From the NCBI GenBank assembly GCA_020635905.1, contig JACJYV010000011.1:120253-184252 (forward strand): a stretch of DNA of 64,000 nucleotides, given 5' to 3'. The stretch's first letter is position 1. Every line of letters begins with the position of its first letter. The notes beneath the pieces were generated by a model that searched no databases, was not told the origin of the DNA, and saw nothing but the letters and a program-made list of their open reading frames with translations. Shown here piece by piece: positions 53,185 through 64,000 of this stretch. The stretch comes from Bacteroidia bacterium (lineage in GTDB: Bacteria; Bacteroidota; Bacteroidia; J057; JADKCL01). Position numbers and translations under genes: made by a program.

Positions 53185-53741
53185 TGAAACAATATACAAT
53201 TTTATTTCTGTTTCTTTTTAAGTCCCTAATAGTATGTGGACAACTGGCTGATACTATTGACAACAAAATTATTATCAAATATGAGAGTGGGAAGGTTCAT
53301 TGGGTTTACCCACTAAATGGAAATAACCAGATAAATGGCTGGGCCCATGAATATTCTGATAGCTGTCAAACACTAATTGCAAAGATTGAGTTTAAGAAGA
53401 ATTCGGAAACTGGAAATAAAATCTATTATTTTCAATCTGGGCAAAAAAGCAGCGTAGTTAAATCTAATGGCAATTTCTCCCGTTTTTATCCAAATGGAAA
53501 GAAAAGGATGAAGAGAAAAGCCGTTCGAAATGGTTTGGGAATGGTTGCAAAAGAGCGATTCTATTTTCAAAGTGGGCATTTGGAACATAAAGGGCAATTG
53601 CTCTTTGTGGAAAATAATGTGAAATACAAAGCAATCTGCCGATATGGTACTTGGAAGTTCTTCAATGAGGAGGGAAAGTTATTGCGAATTTGGGAATTTG
53701 ATGGAGAATGCAACAAGATTCGGGATGAGAGCTTTGATTAA
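53184..53741 (+). CDS. MORN/YwqK-like immunity protein of module 2 (185 aa)
   Basis: Signal-like N-terminus (YTILFLFLFKSLIVCGQ) and MORN-variant repeats (YYFQSGQKSSV, FYPNGKKRMKRK, RFYFQSGHLEHKGQ, GTWKFFNEEGKLL) as in YwqK-family antitoxins. It overlaps the Rhs tip stop by one base, the usual toxin/immunity arrangement. It probably neutralises that toxin at the cell envelope; inferred. Confidence 0.7.
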   Translation: MKQYTILFLFLFKSLIVCGQLADTIDNKIIIKYESGKVHWVYPLNGNNQINGWAHEYSDSCQTLIAKIEFKKNSETGNKIYYFQSGQKSSVVKSNGNFSRFYPNGKKRMKRKAVRNGLGMVAKERFYFQSGHLEHKGQLLFVENNVKYKAICRYGTWKFFNEEGKLLRIWEFDGECNKIRDESFD

Positions 53742-54273
53742 CAGAAACAAAGCCCCTACCATATGCCCCGTTCAGCCCATTATTAACCAATATGATCCTT
53801 GCCCTGCACCACCCACGCAAACAGTGGAATAAAGCATCCCTTATAAGGACATTGTTGATATTCAATACATTGCAAACAAATAGGATTTTGACCTCGAAAA
53901 ACGGCGGCGAACCAAAAGATGTTTTTTGAAATCGGGAATTTGTTTGATGAGCACCCCCATGCAAACCTTGGATTAACCCCGTTACCAGATTCTCTCTTAG
54001 ATTCGTAATATTCATGTAATTCATTGACCACCGTGCGCAGAACCTCCATATCAGCAGTTGAGTAATATATGCCCCAAAACCGGGAAATTCATCAGAACAG
54101 AACTCAGGGTCAGGATTGCGGTGGCTGCATGTTTTTTGCCTTGTTGGGGTGAGGAAATTCCCTTTTTTTGCCTAACTTCCCATCAGGTTCAGGCTCAGTA
54201 CGCACTATTTAGAAAAATTCTGCATTTGCAAATAAGTGACCCTTTGGTTCACTAAGTTTTTAATTCGGGCAAA
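53742..54273. other. Intergenic region after the Rhs modules
   Basis: No gene supported in 532 bases. Two minus-strand frames overlap here without homology or signal; they may be decayed Rhs material. Confidence 0.45.
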
Positions 54274-55470
54274 ATGAAATCAAACCCATTTTGTGCGCTG
54301 CTTAGCGCATTTTTTATCACGCTGCTGGCCGCCTGCAACGGTTCCACGGCTGTGCAAACCACGGTAAACCAGAACCTGCCTGCGGTGTATGCAGGGAGTG
54401 TGAACTGGGTCGATGCCAATGGCGACAACTGGCCTGACCTCTTTATGTGTGGTCGTGACAGCCTGGGACAGCCTTTTGCGGGACTTTTTCAGCAGATTCG
54501 GGTGACGGCCCCGGGCCTGACCGCCATTTCTTTCCAACATCAGAGCAATGCAGGTTTTCTGCCCCTGTTGGATGCCAGTTCAGACTGGGCGGACGTGAAC
54601 GGCGACGGCAAACCCGACCTGCTCCTGTGCGGCTGCCAAACCCTGAAAAGATGCACCACCCTGATCTACCTCAACCAGGGAAACGGCCAGTTTACCGCCC
54701 TTGATCCCGGAATAACGGGCCTGCACGACGGGCAGGTGCGCTGGGGTGATCTGGAAGGTGACGGAGATTTGGATATTCTCGTTTCGGGTTATTCACCTGA
54801 ATTTTTTCATTATACAGAAGTGTTTGTGAATGACGGGAATCTGCATTTCACCCCCGCAAAAACCGCCCTGGAAGGTTTTGCCGCCCCACGGCTTTCGTGG
54901 GCAGACATGGATGGCGACGGAGATCTGGATCTGGCCATCGCAGGATTTAACCGGGGCGACACCCTGAAAATGCAGGTTTGGGAATTTGCAAACGGCGCCT
55001 ACCGCATGATGGATGGTTTTGGCCAGACTGCACCCTGGTATGGAACGCTCAGGTGGGTGAATCTCGATCAGGATAAACACCTGGAACTATTCACCAGTGG
55101 CTTCCAAAACGGAAAAAGTATGCACATAACCTATGACTGGAATGGAACTGGATGGACCCATTTATCTACGAATATTCCTCCTGCCTTCCATCTGGATGCA
55201 GATTTTGCTGATTTGGACCAGGATAATGACCAGGATATTTTATTATCGGGGAATACAGGGGGGAGTTTTAAAACTCTGGTCCTGAAAAACAACGGGCAGG
55301 GAAACTTTATCTCCACCGGACAGGCTCTGGATGGGTACAGCGATCCCTTGCTGAAATGGGCGGATGTGGACGGTGACGGGGATTTTGATTTTATCATTAT
55401 GGGTGGAAACCCGCAAAACCCGCTCCATACCCGGATTTTTCTCAACAAGAACAACCAATTTTCAAACTGA
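54274..55470 (+). CDS. FG-GAP/VCBS-repeat lipoprotein (398 aa)
   Basis: Lipoprotein signal (LLSAFFITLLAAC) then at least six repeats carrying the calcium-binding pattern D.DGDG.LD (DVNGDGKPDLL, DLEGDGDLDILVSG, DMDGDGDLDLAIAG, DLDQDNDQDILLSG, DVDGDGDFDFIIMG). This forms an integrin-like beta-propeller. It is likely surface-exposed and polymer- or sugar-binding. It ends six bases before the next gene and is probably in its operon. Confidence 0.88.
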   Translation: MKSNPFCALLSAFFITLLAACNGSTAVQTTVNQNLPAVYAGSVNWVDANGDNWPDLFMCGRDSLGQPFAGLFQQIRVTAPGLTAISFQHQSNAGFLPLLDASSDWADVNGDGKPDLLLCGCQTLKRCTTLIYLNQGNGQFTALDPGITGLHDGQVRWGDLEGDGDLDILVSGYSPEFFHYTEVFVNDGNLHFTPAKTALEGFAAPRLSWADMDGDGDLDLAIAGFNRGDTLKMQVWEFANGAYRMMDGFGQTAPWYGTLRWVNLDQDKHLELFTSGFQNGKSMHITYDWNGTGWTHLSTNIPPAFHLDADFADLDQDNDQDILLSGNTGGSFKTLVLKNNGQGNFISTGQALDGYSDPLLKWADVDGDGDFDFIIMGGNPQNPLHTRIFLNKNNQFSN

Positions 55471-55475
55471 CCTCC

Positions 55476-57667
55476 ATGCAAAAAATCATCCTGGCCTGTA
55501 TTTTCCTTTTCGGGGCCGCAGGCAGCAGCCTGGCCCAGCAACTTTCCCCCGTGGCCTACTGGCAGTTTGAGATTGCATCCCCCGGCCATGATTATTCCAA
55601 CAACCTGCATCAACTGGTGGTTCCAACGCCCATTGGCCCGGAAATCAGCCTGCAAAATCCCGTGGTGGGGGCCTGGCTTGATCCCTTCCTGCCCGGGGCA
55701 AATTTCTATCATTCAAACCCCCTTATCACCATCCCTACTTTAAAAGATTCGAGTATGGTTTCGGTGGAATTTTTAATGAAAACAGGCCCCGAATTTGACC
55801 GGGCCATTCCCGTAAGCTGGGACGGACGAATTTCATTTTTTATCTATGACGAACAGATCCGGGTGGATGTGATTTTGGTTGGAAACACCCTGCGCCGATT
55901 TGAGATACCACTCGATGGGGTGGGGCGCCGCGACAGCCGCTATCACACGAACGGCAACTGGCACCATTATGCGGTGAGCTATTCCGCCAAGACGGGTTGG
56001 CTGCGGGTCTATGTGGATGGAATCAGCCCTCCCGGATTTGCCAAGAATTTTGGCCCCTCGGCTGCAATTGATCCTGGGGGGGATGTTGATTTCACCCCTG
56101 TGATTGGAAATCGCCTGAGCGGGGGGTTGGATGAAGTCGCCATTTATGATACCATTTTAAGTGATAATTGGGAGTATTTTCACTATCTGAACAGCATCCG
56201 TGATCACCAACACTATCAGTTTTTGTGGCCGACCGGCTACGCCGAGAATATTCCCGCTACAAATACCAATCCCTCCGAACGCAACGCCCTGGATTTTGCC
56301 CATGGCTACCCCAATATTACCCAAAGTTCAATTGAACTTTTGCTCCACTACCCTGCGCCCAGGTATAATTCGCGGCGCAAAATGCCGCTGCTTTTACCCT
56401 GGATCAGTGATTTTGGCAGATTGGCAGGCAATGATGATTATTACGATGCAGCCAATATTCAGCGTGATCTGGTGCGAAATTATCACTACATGATTCACCT
56501 GGGCCAGGCCCATTGGTTTGATACCCTGGTTAATCCCCTGAATATCAATCCTGACAACAGGGGTAAAATCTTCCTGGACTTGTCGTTGGAGGCGGAATTT
56601 GAAGATGTTCCGCGTTTCCTGATTACGGATTGGGACCGCACCCCGCATCAGGTGATCAACTACCAGGGCGATACGCTTAATGAAATTTATCTTCACCGCC
56701 CGGACATGGATTATTATGATCCTGATTACTACCTTTTCAGCAGCCAAACCAGTTCCTACGTGAGCCGCAAAATATTCGGGCCGCTCGCTCCCGCAGATTC
56801 ATTGAGACGTGACGGTCTGGTCATACGAAAGCGGGTGAATCATATCTTTACCTACATGAACCTGCTCAATCCAAACAACCGTGGGATTGATTTTATTTCA
56901 GAAAACGGGGAAGTGTTCAGCCCCAATCTCAGACCTCAGTATCCCTTTGATCCCAAGGTGCAGCTGGACAAGCTAAATTATCCTGCAAATGCCTTTGCAG
57001 AGCATTATTATTCAGCCAAAAAGGCAGAGTGGGCCACTGAATATTCCACTGCCTTCCGGACTTCGGTTGACTCGGTCAATGCCCTTTCAGGGCGAAGTCC
57101 TTCGGATTTTCAATGGTATGATCTGGCTGCCGAAATCCCGACCGTCGCCCGGCTGGAGGAGTTTTTGCCCCTCACGACCCCCTTCACCCAAAAGGACCGG
57201 ACCTCCTCCTACTTCTACCCTCAGCTTCCCCGCTACTTCCGCAACCATGAAGGCTCCCTCAACGGACTTGACCGCTACCAGAAACAGCTGCGCCATGCCA
57301 TTGATTCCACTCAGATTGGTCTTGCATATCCCTTCGTGTCGCCTGGCTATTTTGACGATTCACCCCTGGCCAATTATTCGGATGAAAAAATCATTCGCCC
57401 GGGTCAATATCTGGCCCTGCTGAAAGCCCTGGGCGCATTGGGTGCTGATACCTACACCAACTTCATGTATTATGGAAGTTCGGGCAGCAATATTGTGCCT
57501 CCATGGCAGGGAAACTGGCGCATCTGGAAGGCTGTCATGCCTGCCTACGCCCAGGGAGTGACTTCCCGTGCCAAAGAATTTTGGTATAGTGGTACACTTT
57601 TGCCCGGATCGGGTGAATTGCTGGGCGGACCCGGCCGGGCCATTTATGACCATGCCACGGGCAGCTA
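55476..57667 (+). pseudogene. 5' part of an IS-split secreted protein (LamG plus enzyme-like region)
   Basis: Residues 1-731 of what was a 2068-residue protein. Signal peptide (IILACIFLFGAAGSSLAQ), a LamG/concanavalin-like jelly roll (about 55-245; VEFLMKTGPEF, NWHHYAVSYS, LRVYVDG, LDEVAIYD), then a large region of unknown fold rich in Tyr/Pro (SDFGRLAGNDDYYD, ALGALGADTYTNFMYYG), which may be a glycosidase-like barrel. An IS630 element enters at the TA in codon 731; the residual frame runs ten codons into it and stops at 57698. Removing the IS and one TA restores the frame through 62819 exactly. Confidence 0.9.
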
Positions 57668-58802
57668 TACTTCGCGCGGGCACAAGTTACCCTTTTGAAG
57701 TTGTGGACATGTTGATATAAAAAAGAACGGAGCATTGCATTTTGGGGTGTCTAAAATCCTAAAATGATGCTCCGTATAAAAATCTCTGAAGAAGACTTTC
57801 GAGTAGTAAAGATAGAAAGATATTTGAATCATCCTCCCCGAATGTTGAAGCAGCTGGCAATTTTGGCGATGAGTAATGATTTCAAGCGTAAGGATATTGC
57901 CGTGGCAGTTGGGGTGAGCCCCAAGACGGTGACGTCCATTCAAAAGAAGTATGCCGAATTTGGCCTTGGGAGCGTCCTTTCTCCTGTTTCCTATCGGCCT
58001 GTTTCGTGTTTGGAACCGTATCGGGGAATCTTAAAGGCCTCCTTTTTGGCGGAATGCAGCCCTTCTGTGGCAGAAGCTGCCCAGCGGATCTCTCACTTGA
58101 CAGGTTTAAAACTCGGTCAGACCCAGGTGAGGCACTTCCTGAAGTCAATTGGCATGCGCTTCTGCAAACTTGGCCACATTCCTGGGAAGGCCGATCCTGC
58201 TGCCCAGGAGGTCTTTTGGGAGGAAGTGATGATGCCCAGAATTGCCGAATGCATAGCGGACAAACGTCATGTTTTCTTCATAGATTCAGCCCATTTCGTG
58301 CTGGCACCCTTTCTCTCCTTCGTGTGGTCGTTTTGCCGATTGTTCATCAAGGCTCCATCGGGAAGGCAAAGGTATAACGTGTTGGGTGCCCTACATGCAA
58401 AAACCAAGATCCTCGAAACCTTCAGAAACACAGGCTACATTGACTCAACCTCAGTGGTAAGCTTGTTTAAGCTCCTTAAGGAACGGTACACAGACCAACC
58501 CATCACAATTATTCTCGACAACGCCCCTTACCAGAGATGTAAATTTGTCCAGGAAACTGCACGTCAAATGGAAATTGAATTATGCTTCCTGCCTTCGTAT
58601 TCTCCCAACCTAAACCTGATTGAACGGGTTTGGAAAATCATCAAGAAATCCGCACTTAATGGACGATATTATCCCACCTTTAAGGAGTTCAAAAGCGCCA
58701 TTGACAAAGCACTGGACGAATTCCATGAAAAGGACCACCGAAAAACACTAAACCTCAAATTCCAGAGGTACAAAAAAGTTACTTTTATGGCCGCGTGAAG
58801 TA
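57668..58802 (+). mobile_element. IS630-family insertion sequence, complete (1135 bp)
   Basis: Bounded by imperfect terminal inverted repeats TACTTCGCGCGGGCACAA (57668-57685) and, inverted, TACTTCACGCGGCCATAA (58802-58785). It is flanked by a duplicated TA (57666-57667 and 58803-58804), the IS630/Tc1 target. One transposase gene fills it. Ends and TA duplication are intact, so the insertion looks recent. Confidence 0.92.
57764..58798 (+). CDS. IS630-family DDE transposase (344 aa)
   Basis: N-terminal helix-turn-helix (MSNDFKRKDIAVAVGVSPKTVTSIQKKYAEFG) and a complete DDE catalytic triad: Asp173 (FFIDSAHFV), Asp251 (IILDNAPYQR) and Glu286 (SPNLNLIERVWK). Uninterrupted and probably active. It cuts and pastes the element at TA sites. 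Confidence 0.95.
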   Translation: MMLRIKISEEDFRVVKIERYLNHPPRMLKQLAILAMSNDFKRKDIAVAVGVSPKTVTSIQKKYAEFGLGSVLSPVSYRPVSCLEPYRGILKASFLAECSPSVAEAAQRISHLTGLKLGQTQVRHFLKSIGMRFCKLGHIPGKADPAAQEVFWEEVMMPRIAECIADKRHVFFIDSAHFVLAPFLSFVWSFCRLFIKAPSGRQRYNVLGALHAKTKILETFRNTGYIDSTSVVSLFKLLKERYTDQPITIILDNAPYQRCKFVQETARQMEIELCFLPSYSPNLNLIERVWKIIKKSALNGRYYPTFKEFKSAIDKALDEFHEKDHRKTLNLKFQRYKKVTFMAA

Positions 58803-58804
58803 TA

Positions 58805-61800
58805 CCTTGATCTGGTATATGTGAGAAAACTCAACGGGCAGGCCCGTTATCTGATCACTTCCTCCCTGCAAAAACTCAGCAACCAGACTTCACACGGACT
58901 CAGGGAAGGAACCATTTCTACTGTTTTGGACCCACAGGGAGCCCAAATACCACTCACTTTCCGCACCCGTTCCCAGGGCTCAACCTATGTGCTGGACCTT
59001 TCCAACTTTTTGGCTCCTTTGTTCTGGCAACTGGATACCTGGCATGAAGACAAGGAGCCTTCCCGCTGGTGCGGTGATTTTTTTCTGGAAGCCGAGGTCG
59101 CAGATTCATTGCTGGGGCTTGCCATTGGCACAGAACGCCCCGCAGGAGCAGCCCAAAGTGATTTTTCCAGGTTTACCAGCTATCTGTATTCTCCCTCCCC
59201 GACCGGGGTGCATGCTGCCATGTACAGCCTGCAAATCCGGGATACCAGCACCCAAAATCCGCTTTATCCCTGGGTAAGAGCCCGCAGGGCAAATGCGGCC
59301 TGCACCGCCACCCTGACCGATCCGGTCGCTTTTCCACAAGGCATTTCCACCCAACTGGTCACCAATACCCAATGGGATTGGTATCCCTTTTTGACTGGTT
59401 CGGGCAATCCAGCCACGATTCAGGTACCCAAACGCGATTCCCTTTATGAGTTGGATATGCTTTTGGTCAATAATTGTCTGCATGTAGATAAACTGGCTTT
59501 TGTGCGCAGCCCGAATGACATCTTTCATGCGCAACCCCTTCTGGCTGACGCACAGGCTTCCACCCTGACTGCCTGTCGGGGGGATACCATTCAGTTCAGT
59601 TCTGCCGGGTCGCAGACCTGGCAAAGCTGTGTGGACACCCTCTGGGAGTTTGGGGATGGAACCCGCAGTTTTGAGGCCAATCCCACCCACGTTTACCCCT
59701 ATGCCGACACCTTTCAGGTCGTGCTGACCCTTACCGAGCACTGCGCCACTGCTCCGGGCGACACCTCTTACGACACACTTTACATCCGGGTGATTGCTCC
59801 TTTTGTTGAAGCCGGGCCTGACACCTTTACCTGTGACGGAAATGCTGTTGTCCTTCATGCACTGGCCGATCCAGCTTTTTTCTGGGATACTGATTCCACC
59901 CTCAGCAATCCCCTCAGCCTCAACCCCGTGGTTCAACCCACTCAGACCACCACTTATTACCTCAACGCAGTTGACCCACTGGGTTGCACCAACCGCGACT
60001 CTGTGCAGGTGCAGGTGATCGACCTCAATCTGCGCGACACCCTGCTTTATCTATGTCCGGGCAGCGGTCCCCTGGCATTGAAGCTGGATCAGGCTTTTGG
60101 GCTCTTGTGGCCCCCTTCCCCGGATCTGGTGTTTACCCCCACTTCTCCCTATCCGCAATTTACGGGTCAGAATTCCACGGTTTTTACCGTTTTGGGCTGG
60201 GATGCATGCAGGTGCGATACGGATACCATTTTGGTGGATATTCGCATCATCAATCATCCCATTCAGACCCCTGACACCACCATTTGCCCCGGCACCCCTT
60301 TGCTGCTTCAGGCAGATATACAACAGGGGCCAGTGCATTGGTTGCCTGTAATCTGGATCAGCGATCCCGACACCAGTGCTCCCACCGTAGCGCCCAAGGA
60401 CAGTCTTACTTATTTTCTTCAGATTACGGATGCTGCAAAAAAGACCTGCACGGACTCGGTGAGGGTGAATGTCTGGCCGGGACCAGGGGTGGCCAAAAAC
60501 CCGGTCTGGCTTTGCCAGGGGGAGACGGCCACGGTTTCAGCCCTGGGAGGTACGGATTTTCACTGGTCTCCAGCCTCTATGGTACAGGATTCTGTGGCGC
60601 AGAGCACGGGCACGGTGCCCATTTTCGGCAATACAAGTGTCACACTCAATTACCTGGATACGCTGGGATGTCATTACACCGAAAAAGTCTTTCTGAAAAT
60701 CGGGGATTTTTGTTGTGAGCACCCTAATTCTGACTGGGTATTGCACGACACGACCTCCACCTGGCTGGGGGCTCTGAACGGAGGAAGCAATCTCAGCGGA
60801 AAAACGATTTCAATCATTGGCACCCTGACCGTGAACGGTGGGGCAAACAACTGGCAAAACTGCCGGATTTTTATGGCCCCTGATGCAAAAATTGTGGTTC
60901 CACCCGGCAATTCTCTGGTGGTGCAAAAGTCCCTGGTAAAAGCCTGCAAGGAAGAGATGTGGGATGGCATTTATCTGGATACCCTGACCACCCTTTGGGC
61001 CAATCAGAATAATGGAACCTGGAATGGAGGGATCAGGGATGCAAAAAACGGGATTGTAATTCATGGAAATGCCATTCACACCCTGACGGGCAATTTATTT
61101 GAGCACAATCTGCAATCCATTTTGGTGCAAAAGGGAACATATTCCGTGCAAAACAGCCCCTTCAGCGGATCAATCATTGCGCAAAACACTTTTTTCACTG
61201 ATCCTGACTCCATGTTGGTTCCCTTTGCGCACAACCAGGGAAGGATAGGGGTAAAAATGAATCAGGCCATTTTTTCCTACCCTTCCAATAAACTTTATCT
61301 GGAAAACAATCAGTTTCAGGGGTTAGATACTGCGGTTGCGGCCTTTGGGGTGAATCAACTTGAAATGCAGGGAAATCAATTTACAAAGGTTGATACAGGC
61401 ATTTATTTGGATGGTTTGCTCCTTTTCAACAGTTATCAGGATCATTTTGACCGGGTGGAAACCGGAGTTTTTGCAGATGCAATTGGTTTTGCAACACTTA
61501 GGGAGTGTAGAGTCAAAGATTCGCGCAAGGGCCTGATTTTTCAGCATAATTCTGCCCTCAATGTCCGGGACAGTGATTTCTCAAATCTCAAATATGGCAT
61601 CAGAGTGGACCGAAGTTTGCTGAATCTGGACCGCTCGGTATTCAGGGAAATCAGGTTTGAATACAACAGCGCGGGCAAGGTCAATGCAGGCTCTGGCATT
61701 GCGGTCAATTCAATCAATAAAATGGCTCCCCTATTACCCGGAGAGTATAAATATGTGCATATTGGCACCATACTGAGCAACCCGGGCAATACATTTCGCC

Positions 61801-62819
61801 AGACGGACAAAGCCGTCTCCGTGTCAGGAAGTCAGGAAATCTGGATCAGAAATAACCGTTTTGATAGCCTGAGCACCTACGGCATTGAAATTCGTTCAGA
61901 CAGCCTGGGTGAAATCAGCATCGAAAGAAACCAGTTCAGGGGGATTTTCCAAAACCCGGCCAGCAAGGCCATTTCCATTTATCAATCGGGTTTCACCCCC
62001 ATTTTGATCCAGCAAAACAACCTCTATCAGGTAAAAAATGGTATTTTGATCGAAAATTCCCCCGGCAAAAAGGTGTATATTCAGGAAAATCAAATCCAAA
62101 ACACTTCTGGCCTCCCCCGTTCCCTGGGTATTCGGGTCAGGGACTTTACCTATCCTGATTCTCTCATTCCAGGGTTTGATTCCACCCAATACCTCATTGA
62201 CACCAACCACATTACCCTCATGGGGATGGGCATACTTGCCTCAAAAGCCCGTGGGCTCAGGGCCAGGGGGAATAACGTCTATCTGTTTTTACCCAATTCG
62301 CCCTACGATACCAGCATTGGAATCAGGGTGGATACCTGCCATCGCCCCATTCTCAGGAAAAACCACGTTTTCAACCAGGATTTTCAGAGTCAGGGCCTCA
62401 GCCTGAAAATATCGGGCATTCACGTCAACCGCTGTCCCAGCGGGGTTTTGACCTGCAACTGCGTGTATAACATGGGCAACAGCCTGGTGTTTGAAGGAGA
62501 CTGCAACCCCACCAAAACGGGCAATAACTGGATGCACAGCGGCCTCAACGGGATTGTATTGAAGCAAAATGCGGTAATTGGAACCCAGGGCATTCCCAAT
62601 CGCCCGTCGAGAAATGAGTGGAGGGGAACGACGTGGAATGCGCATTTTTACTTCTTTAAATCTACATTAGCAATTGATTACAGGTTTGATCAAAATGCAC
62701 CCTTGAAGCAAAGACCTGTCCCATTATTAATAAAATTCTCAATTCCTGTTTTCCCAAACAATCAATTCCCAGACAATTTTGATGCTCCCGACAACCAATG
62801 GGGCTGTCCTGAATATTAA
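58805..62819 (+). pseudogene. 3' part of the IS-split secreted protein (PKD plus beta-helix)
   Basis: Continues the 55476 gene from residue 731 (YLDLVYVRKLNGQ). Contains a PKD domain (LWEFGDGTRSFEANPTHVYPYADTF), further Ig/LGxDT-like modules (VEAGPDTFTCDGN, DTTICPGTPLLLQ) and a long right-handed beta-helix of Asn/Ser-rich coils (IRNNRFDSLSTYGIEIR, IQENQIQNTSG) typical of NosD/pectate-lyase folds. No clear T9SS sorting domain at its end (GCPEY). A GTG at 58821 could start a truncated product, but without signal peptide. Confidence 0.88.
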
Positions 62820-62848
62820 GATGAAAACGATTATATTTATCCTTATAG

Positions 62849-64000
62849 ATGAGCATAATAAAGACAATATTTTTTTTGCTGATCCCAGTAGGGTTGTTGG
62901 GAGAACAACTTGCCGCTCAGGGCCAGACCATCAATTGGTTTGTAGGTGATTCGCTGATTTTGAATTTCCAATCGTCTCCCCCAACCTTACAAAAAGTAGC
63001 AAAATTGGAAAGCATTACGGCAACTTCTGCAATCTCGGATCGGGAAGGGAATCTATTGTTCTACTCTAATGGGCTGGATATTATGAACAAAGAGCACCAA
63101 CTTGTTCAGGGTTGGGGGCCCTGGCCTATTGACTACTATTCTGCAAAGATCGCTACCTATGGAAGTATGTTCCTTGAGGGACATGATTCCTTATTTTATC
63201 ATTTCCATTCAAAAATTGAATCCATCAGCAACCTCGTAAAATTGTATCTAACCATTATCCAAATAGATAAGGACCATCCATCAGGGATAGTTATTTCAAA
63301 GGATAATCTGCTCTTGGAGGGATTAACCGAAAGGATGGGTTTTGTAAAACAGGCCAATGGCAAAGATTGGTGGGGAATATGTCATCAGGCTGAGACTGAC
63401 AAGTTTTATTTGTTGAAGGTTGATAAACAGGGGGTTAGTGTGAAAGACTCAGTCTTTGCTGGATCAATAAATTCAACCAGCCCGTCATTTAGCAATCGCT
63501 ATGCAGGCGAATTTTGTTTTACTCCCCAAGGGAATATTTTTGCCACGATCGCGGATTTTGGTTTGGTGGAGGTTTTTAACTTTGACAGGTGTTCAGGCCA
63601 AATTAGCCTGATTGATAGAATTTCAAGACCTCCCCTTGGCGAAAACTACTTTTACGGTCTTAGTTTTTCCGAAAATGGGAGGAACCTGTATCTTTCTGAT
63701 GCATGGTCAGGGGACACGACCAAATTGAGACAATTTTCTCTTGATTCCCCCCCCTTAGATAGTTCGGAAAAAGTAATCTGGAGAGCCCCCTTTTTAGACC
63801 CGTTTATTCTATCAGAGGGCCTAATTCAACACGAGCTTGCGCCAGATGGAAAAATATACTTGGTACACTTTGATTATAATGATCCTGCTTCCCAGAAAAC
63901 CCTTGGAGTAATTCATAATCCCAATGGACTTGGTTATTCCTGTGATTTCAAGCCATTTAGCTATTCTTTGCTCCCAGGAAAAATCAGGGCAGGCCTCCCC
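62849..64000 (+). CDS. PD40/gliding-type secreted protein, N-terminal part (partial)
   Basis: At least 384 residues, running off the window. Signal peptide (TIFFLLIPVGLLGEQLAAQ), then the family pattern SAISDREGNLLFYSNGLDI, DSLFYHFHSKIE, HDSL and PDGKIYLVHFD of Bacteroidota WD40-like secreted proteins that often end in a T9SS domain. The ATG at 62849 is preferred over one at 62821 in another frame, because it keeps the signal peptide. It starts 29 bases after the preceding stop. Confidence 0.85.
   Translation, partial: MSIIKTIFFLLIPVGLLGEQLAAQGQTINWFVGDSLILNFQSSPPTLQKVAKLESITATSAISDREGNLLFYSNGLDIMNKEHQLVQGWGPWPIDYYSAKIATYGSMFLEGHDSLFYHFHSKIESISNLVKLYLTIIQIDKDHPSGIVISKDNLLLEGLTERMGFVKQANGKDWWGICHQAETDKFYLLKVDKQGVSVKDSVFAGSINSTSPSFSNRYAGEFCFTPQGNIFATIADFGLVEVFNFDRCSGQISLIDRISRPPLGENYFYGLSFSENGRNLYLSDAWSGDTTKLRQFSLDSPPLDSSEKVIWRAPFLDPFILSEGLIQHELAPDGKIYLVHFDYNDPASQKTLGVIHNPNGLGYSCDFKPFSYSLLPGKIRAGLP

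Noticed and set aside
53662..54049. Two minus-strand open frames after the Rhs modules
   Set aside because: They overlap each other, one overlaps the immunity gene, and neither shows a signal or family motif.
1..64000. tRNA, rRNA and riboswitch search by eye
   Set aside because: No cloverleaf, rRNA signature or known riboswitch core was recognised; a covariance scan was not possible.

Overview
This window looks like Bacteroidota chromosome, most likely from the Saprospiria (Saprospiraceae/Lewinellaceae-type). The evidence is several very large secreted proteins built from LGxDTxxC, PKD, GEVED and jelly-roll modules, many ending in a type IX secretion (T9SS) type A sorting domain (YPNP start, GxY(F/V) near the end). 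Promoters match the Bacteroidota primary-sigma pattern TTTG-N19-TAnnTTTG, and Shine-Dalgarno sites are not evident. No rRNA, tRNA or CRISPR was seen. Genus-level identity cannot be decided from the sequence.

Layout. 1-12456 (minus): 5' part of a giant secreted protein of at least 4152 residues with about 44 tandem LGxDTxxC modules; its C-terminus lies outside the window. 12910-19441 (minus): two smaller paralogous T9SS cargo proteins. 19501-21519: a two-gene cassette (AAA/ABC-type ATPase plus a small TOPRIM-like partner) bounded by a perfect 59-bp direct repeat of the 3' end of nadE. 21459-23393: nadE. 23624-26635: another GEVED/T9SS cargo gene. 26727-28673: divergent bestrophin-like channel and LuxE-like acyl-protein synthetase genes. 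29354-30487: a T9SS cargo protein. 30604-32455 (minus): an operon of three paralogous PH-like membrane proteins and a VOC protein. 32508-34718: a GNAT-like protein, an unlisted 57-residue cysteine protein and a HAD phosphatase. 34771-36531: a B12-binding MerR regulator and an ECF sigma factor. 36602-46151: a PKD cargo gene, a T9SS polyester-hydrolase-like enzyme, two DUF4328 proteins, a phosphodiester glycosidase, an HATPase-like stub, a BNR propeller cargo protein and a metallophosphoesterase. 46152-50082: a repeat-rich stretch with two small hypothetical genes and mnmA. 50083-53741: orphan Rhs C-terminal toxin/immunity modules. 54274-64000: an FG-GAP lipoprotein, a 2068-residue secreted protein split by an IS630 element, and the start of another PD40-type secreted protein.

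How it fits together. Much of the window makes cell-surface or secreted proteins for the T9SS, probably for adhesion, gliding or polymer degradation. Conflict-related and mobile DNA sits among them: the nadE-bounded ATPase cassette (candidate defence module), the orphan Rhs toxin/immunity array and the IS630 copy. The most distinctive observations are the nadE 3'-end duplication around the ATPase/TOPRIM-like pair, the exact reconstruction of the IS-interrupted gene, the palindromic 170-bp repeat family, and the orphan Rhs array.
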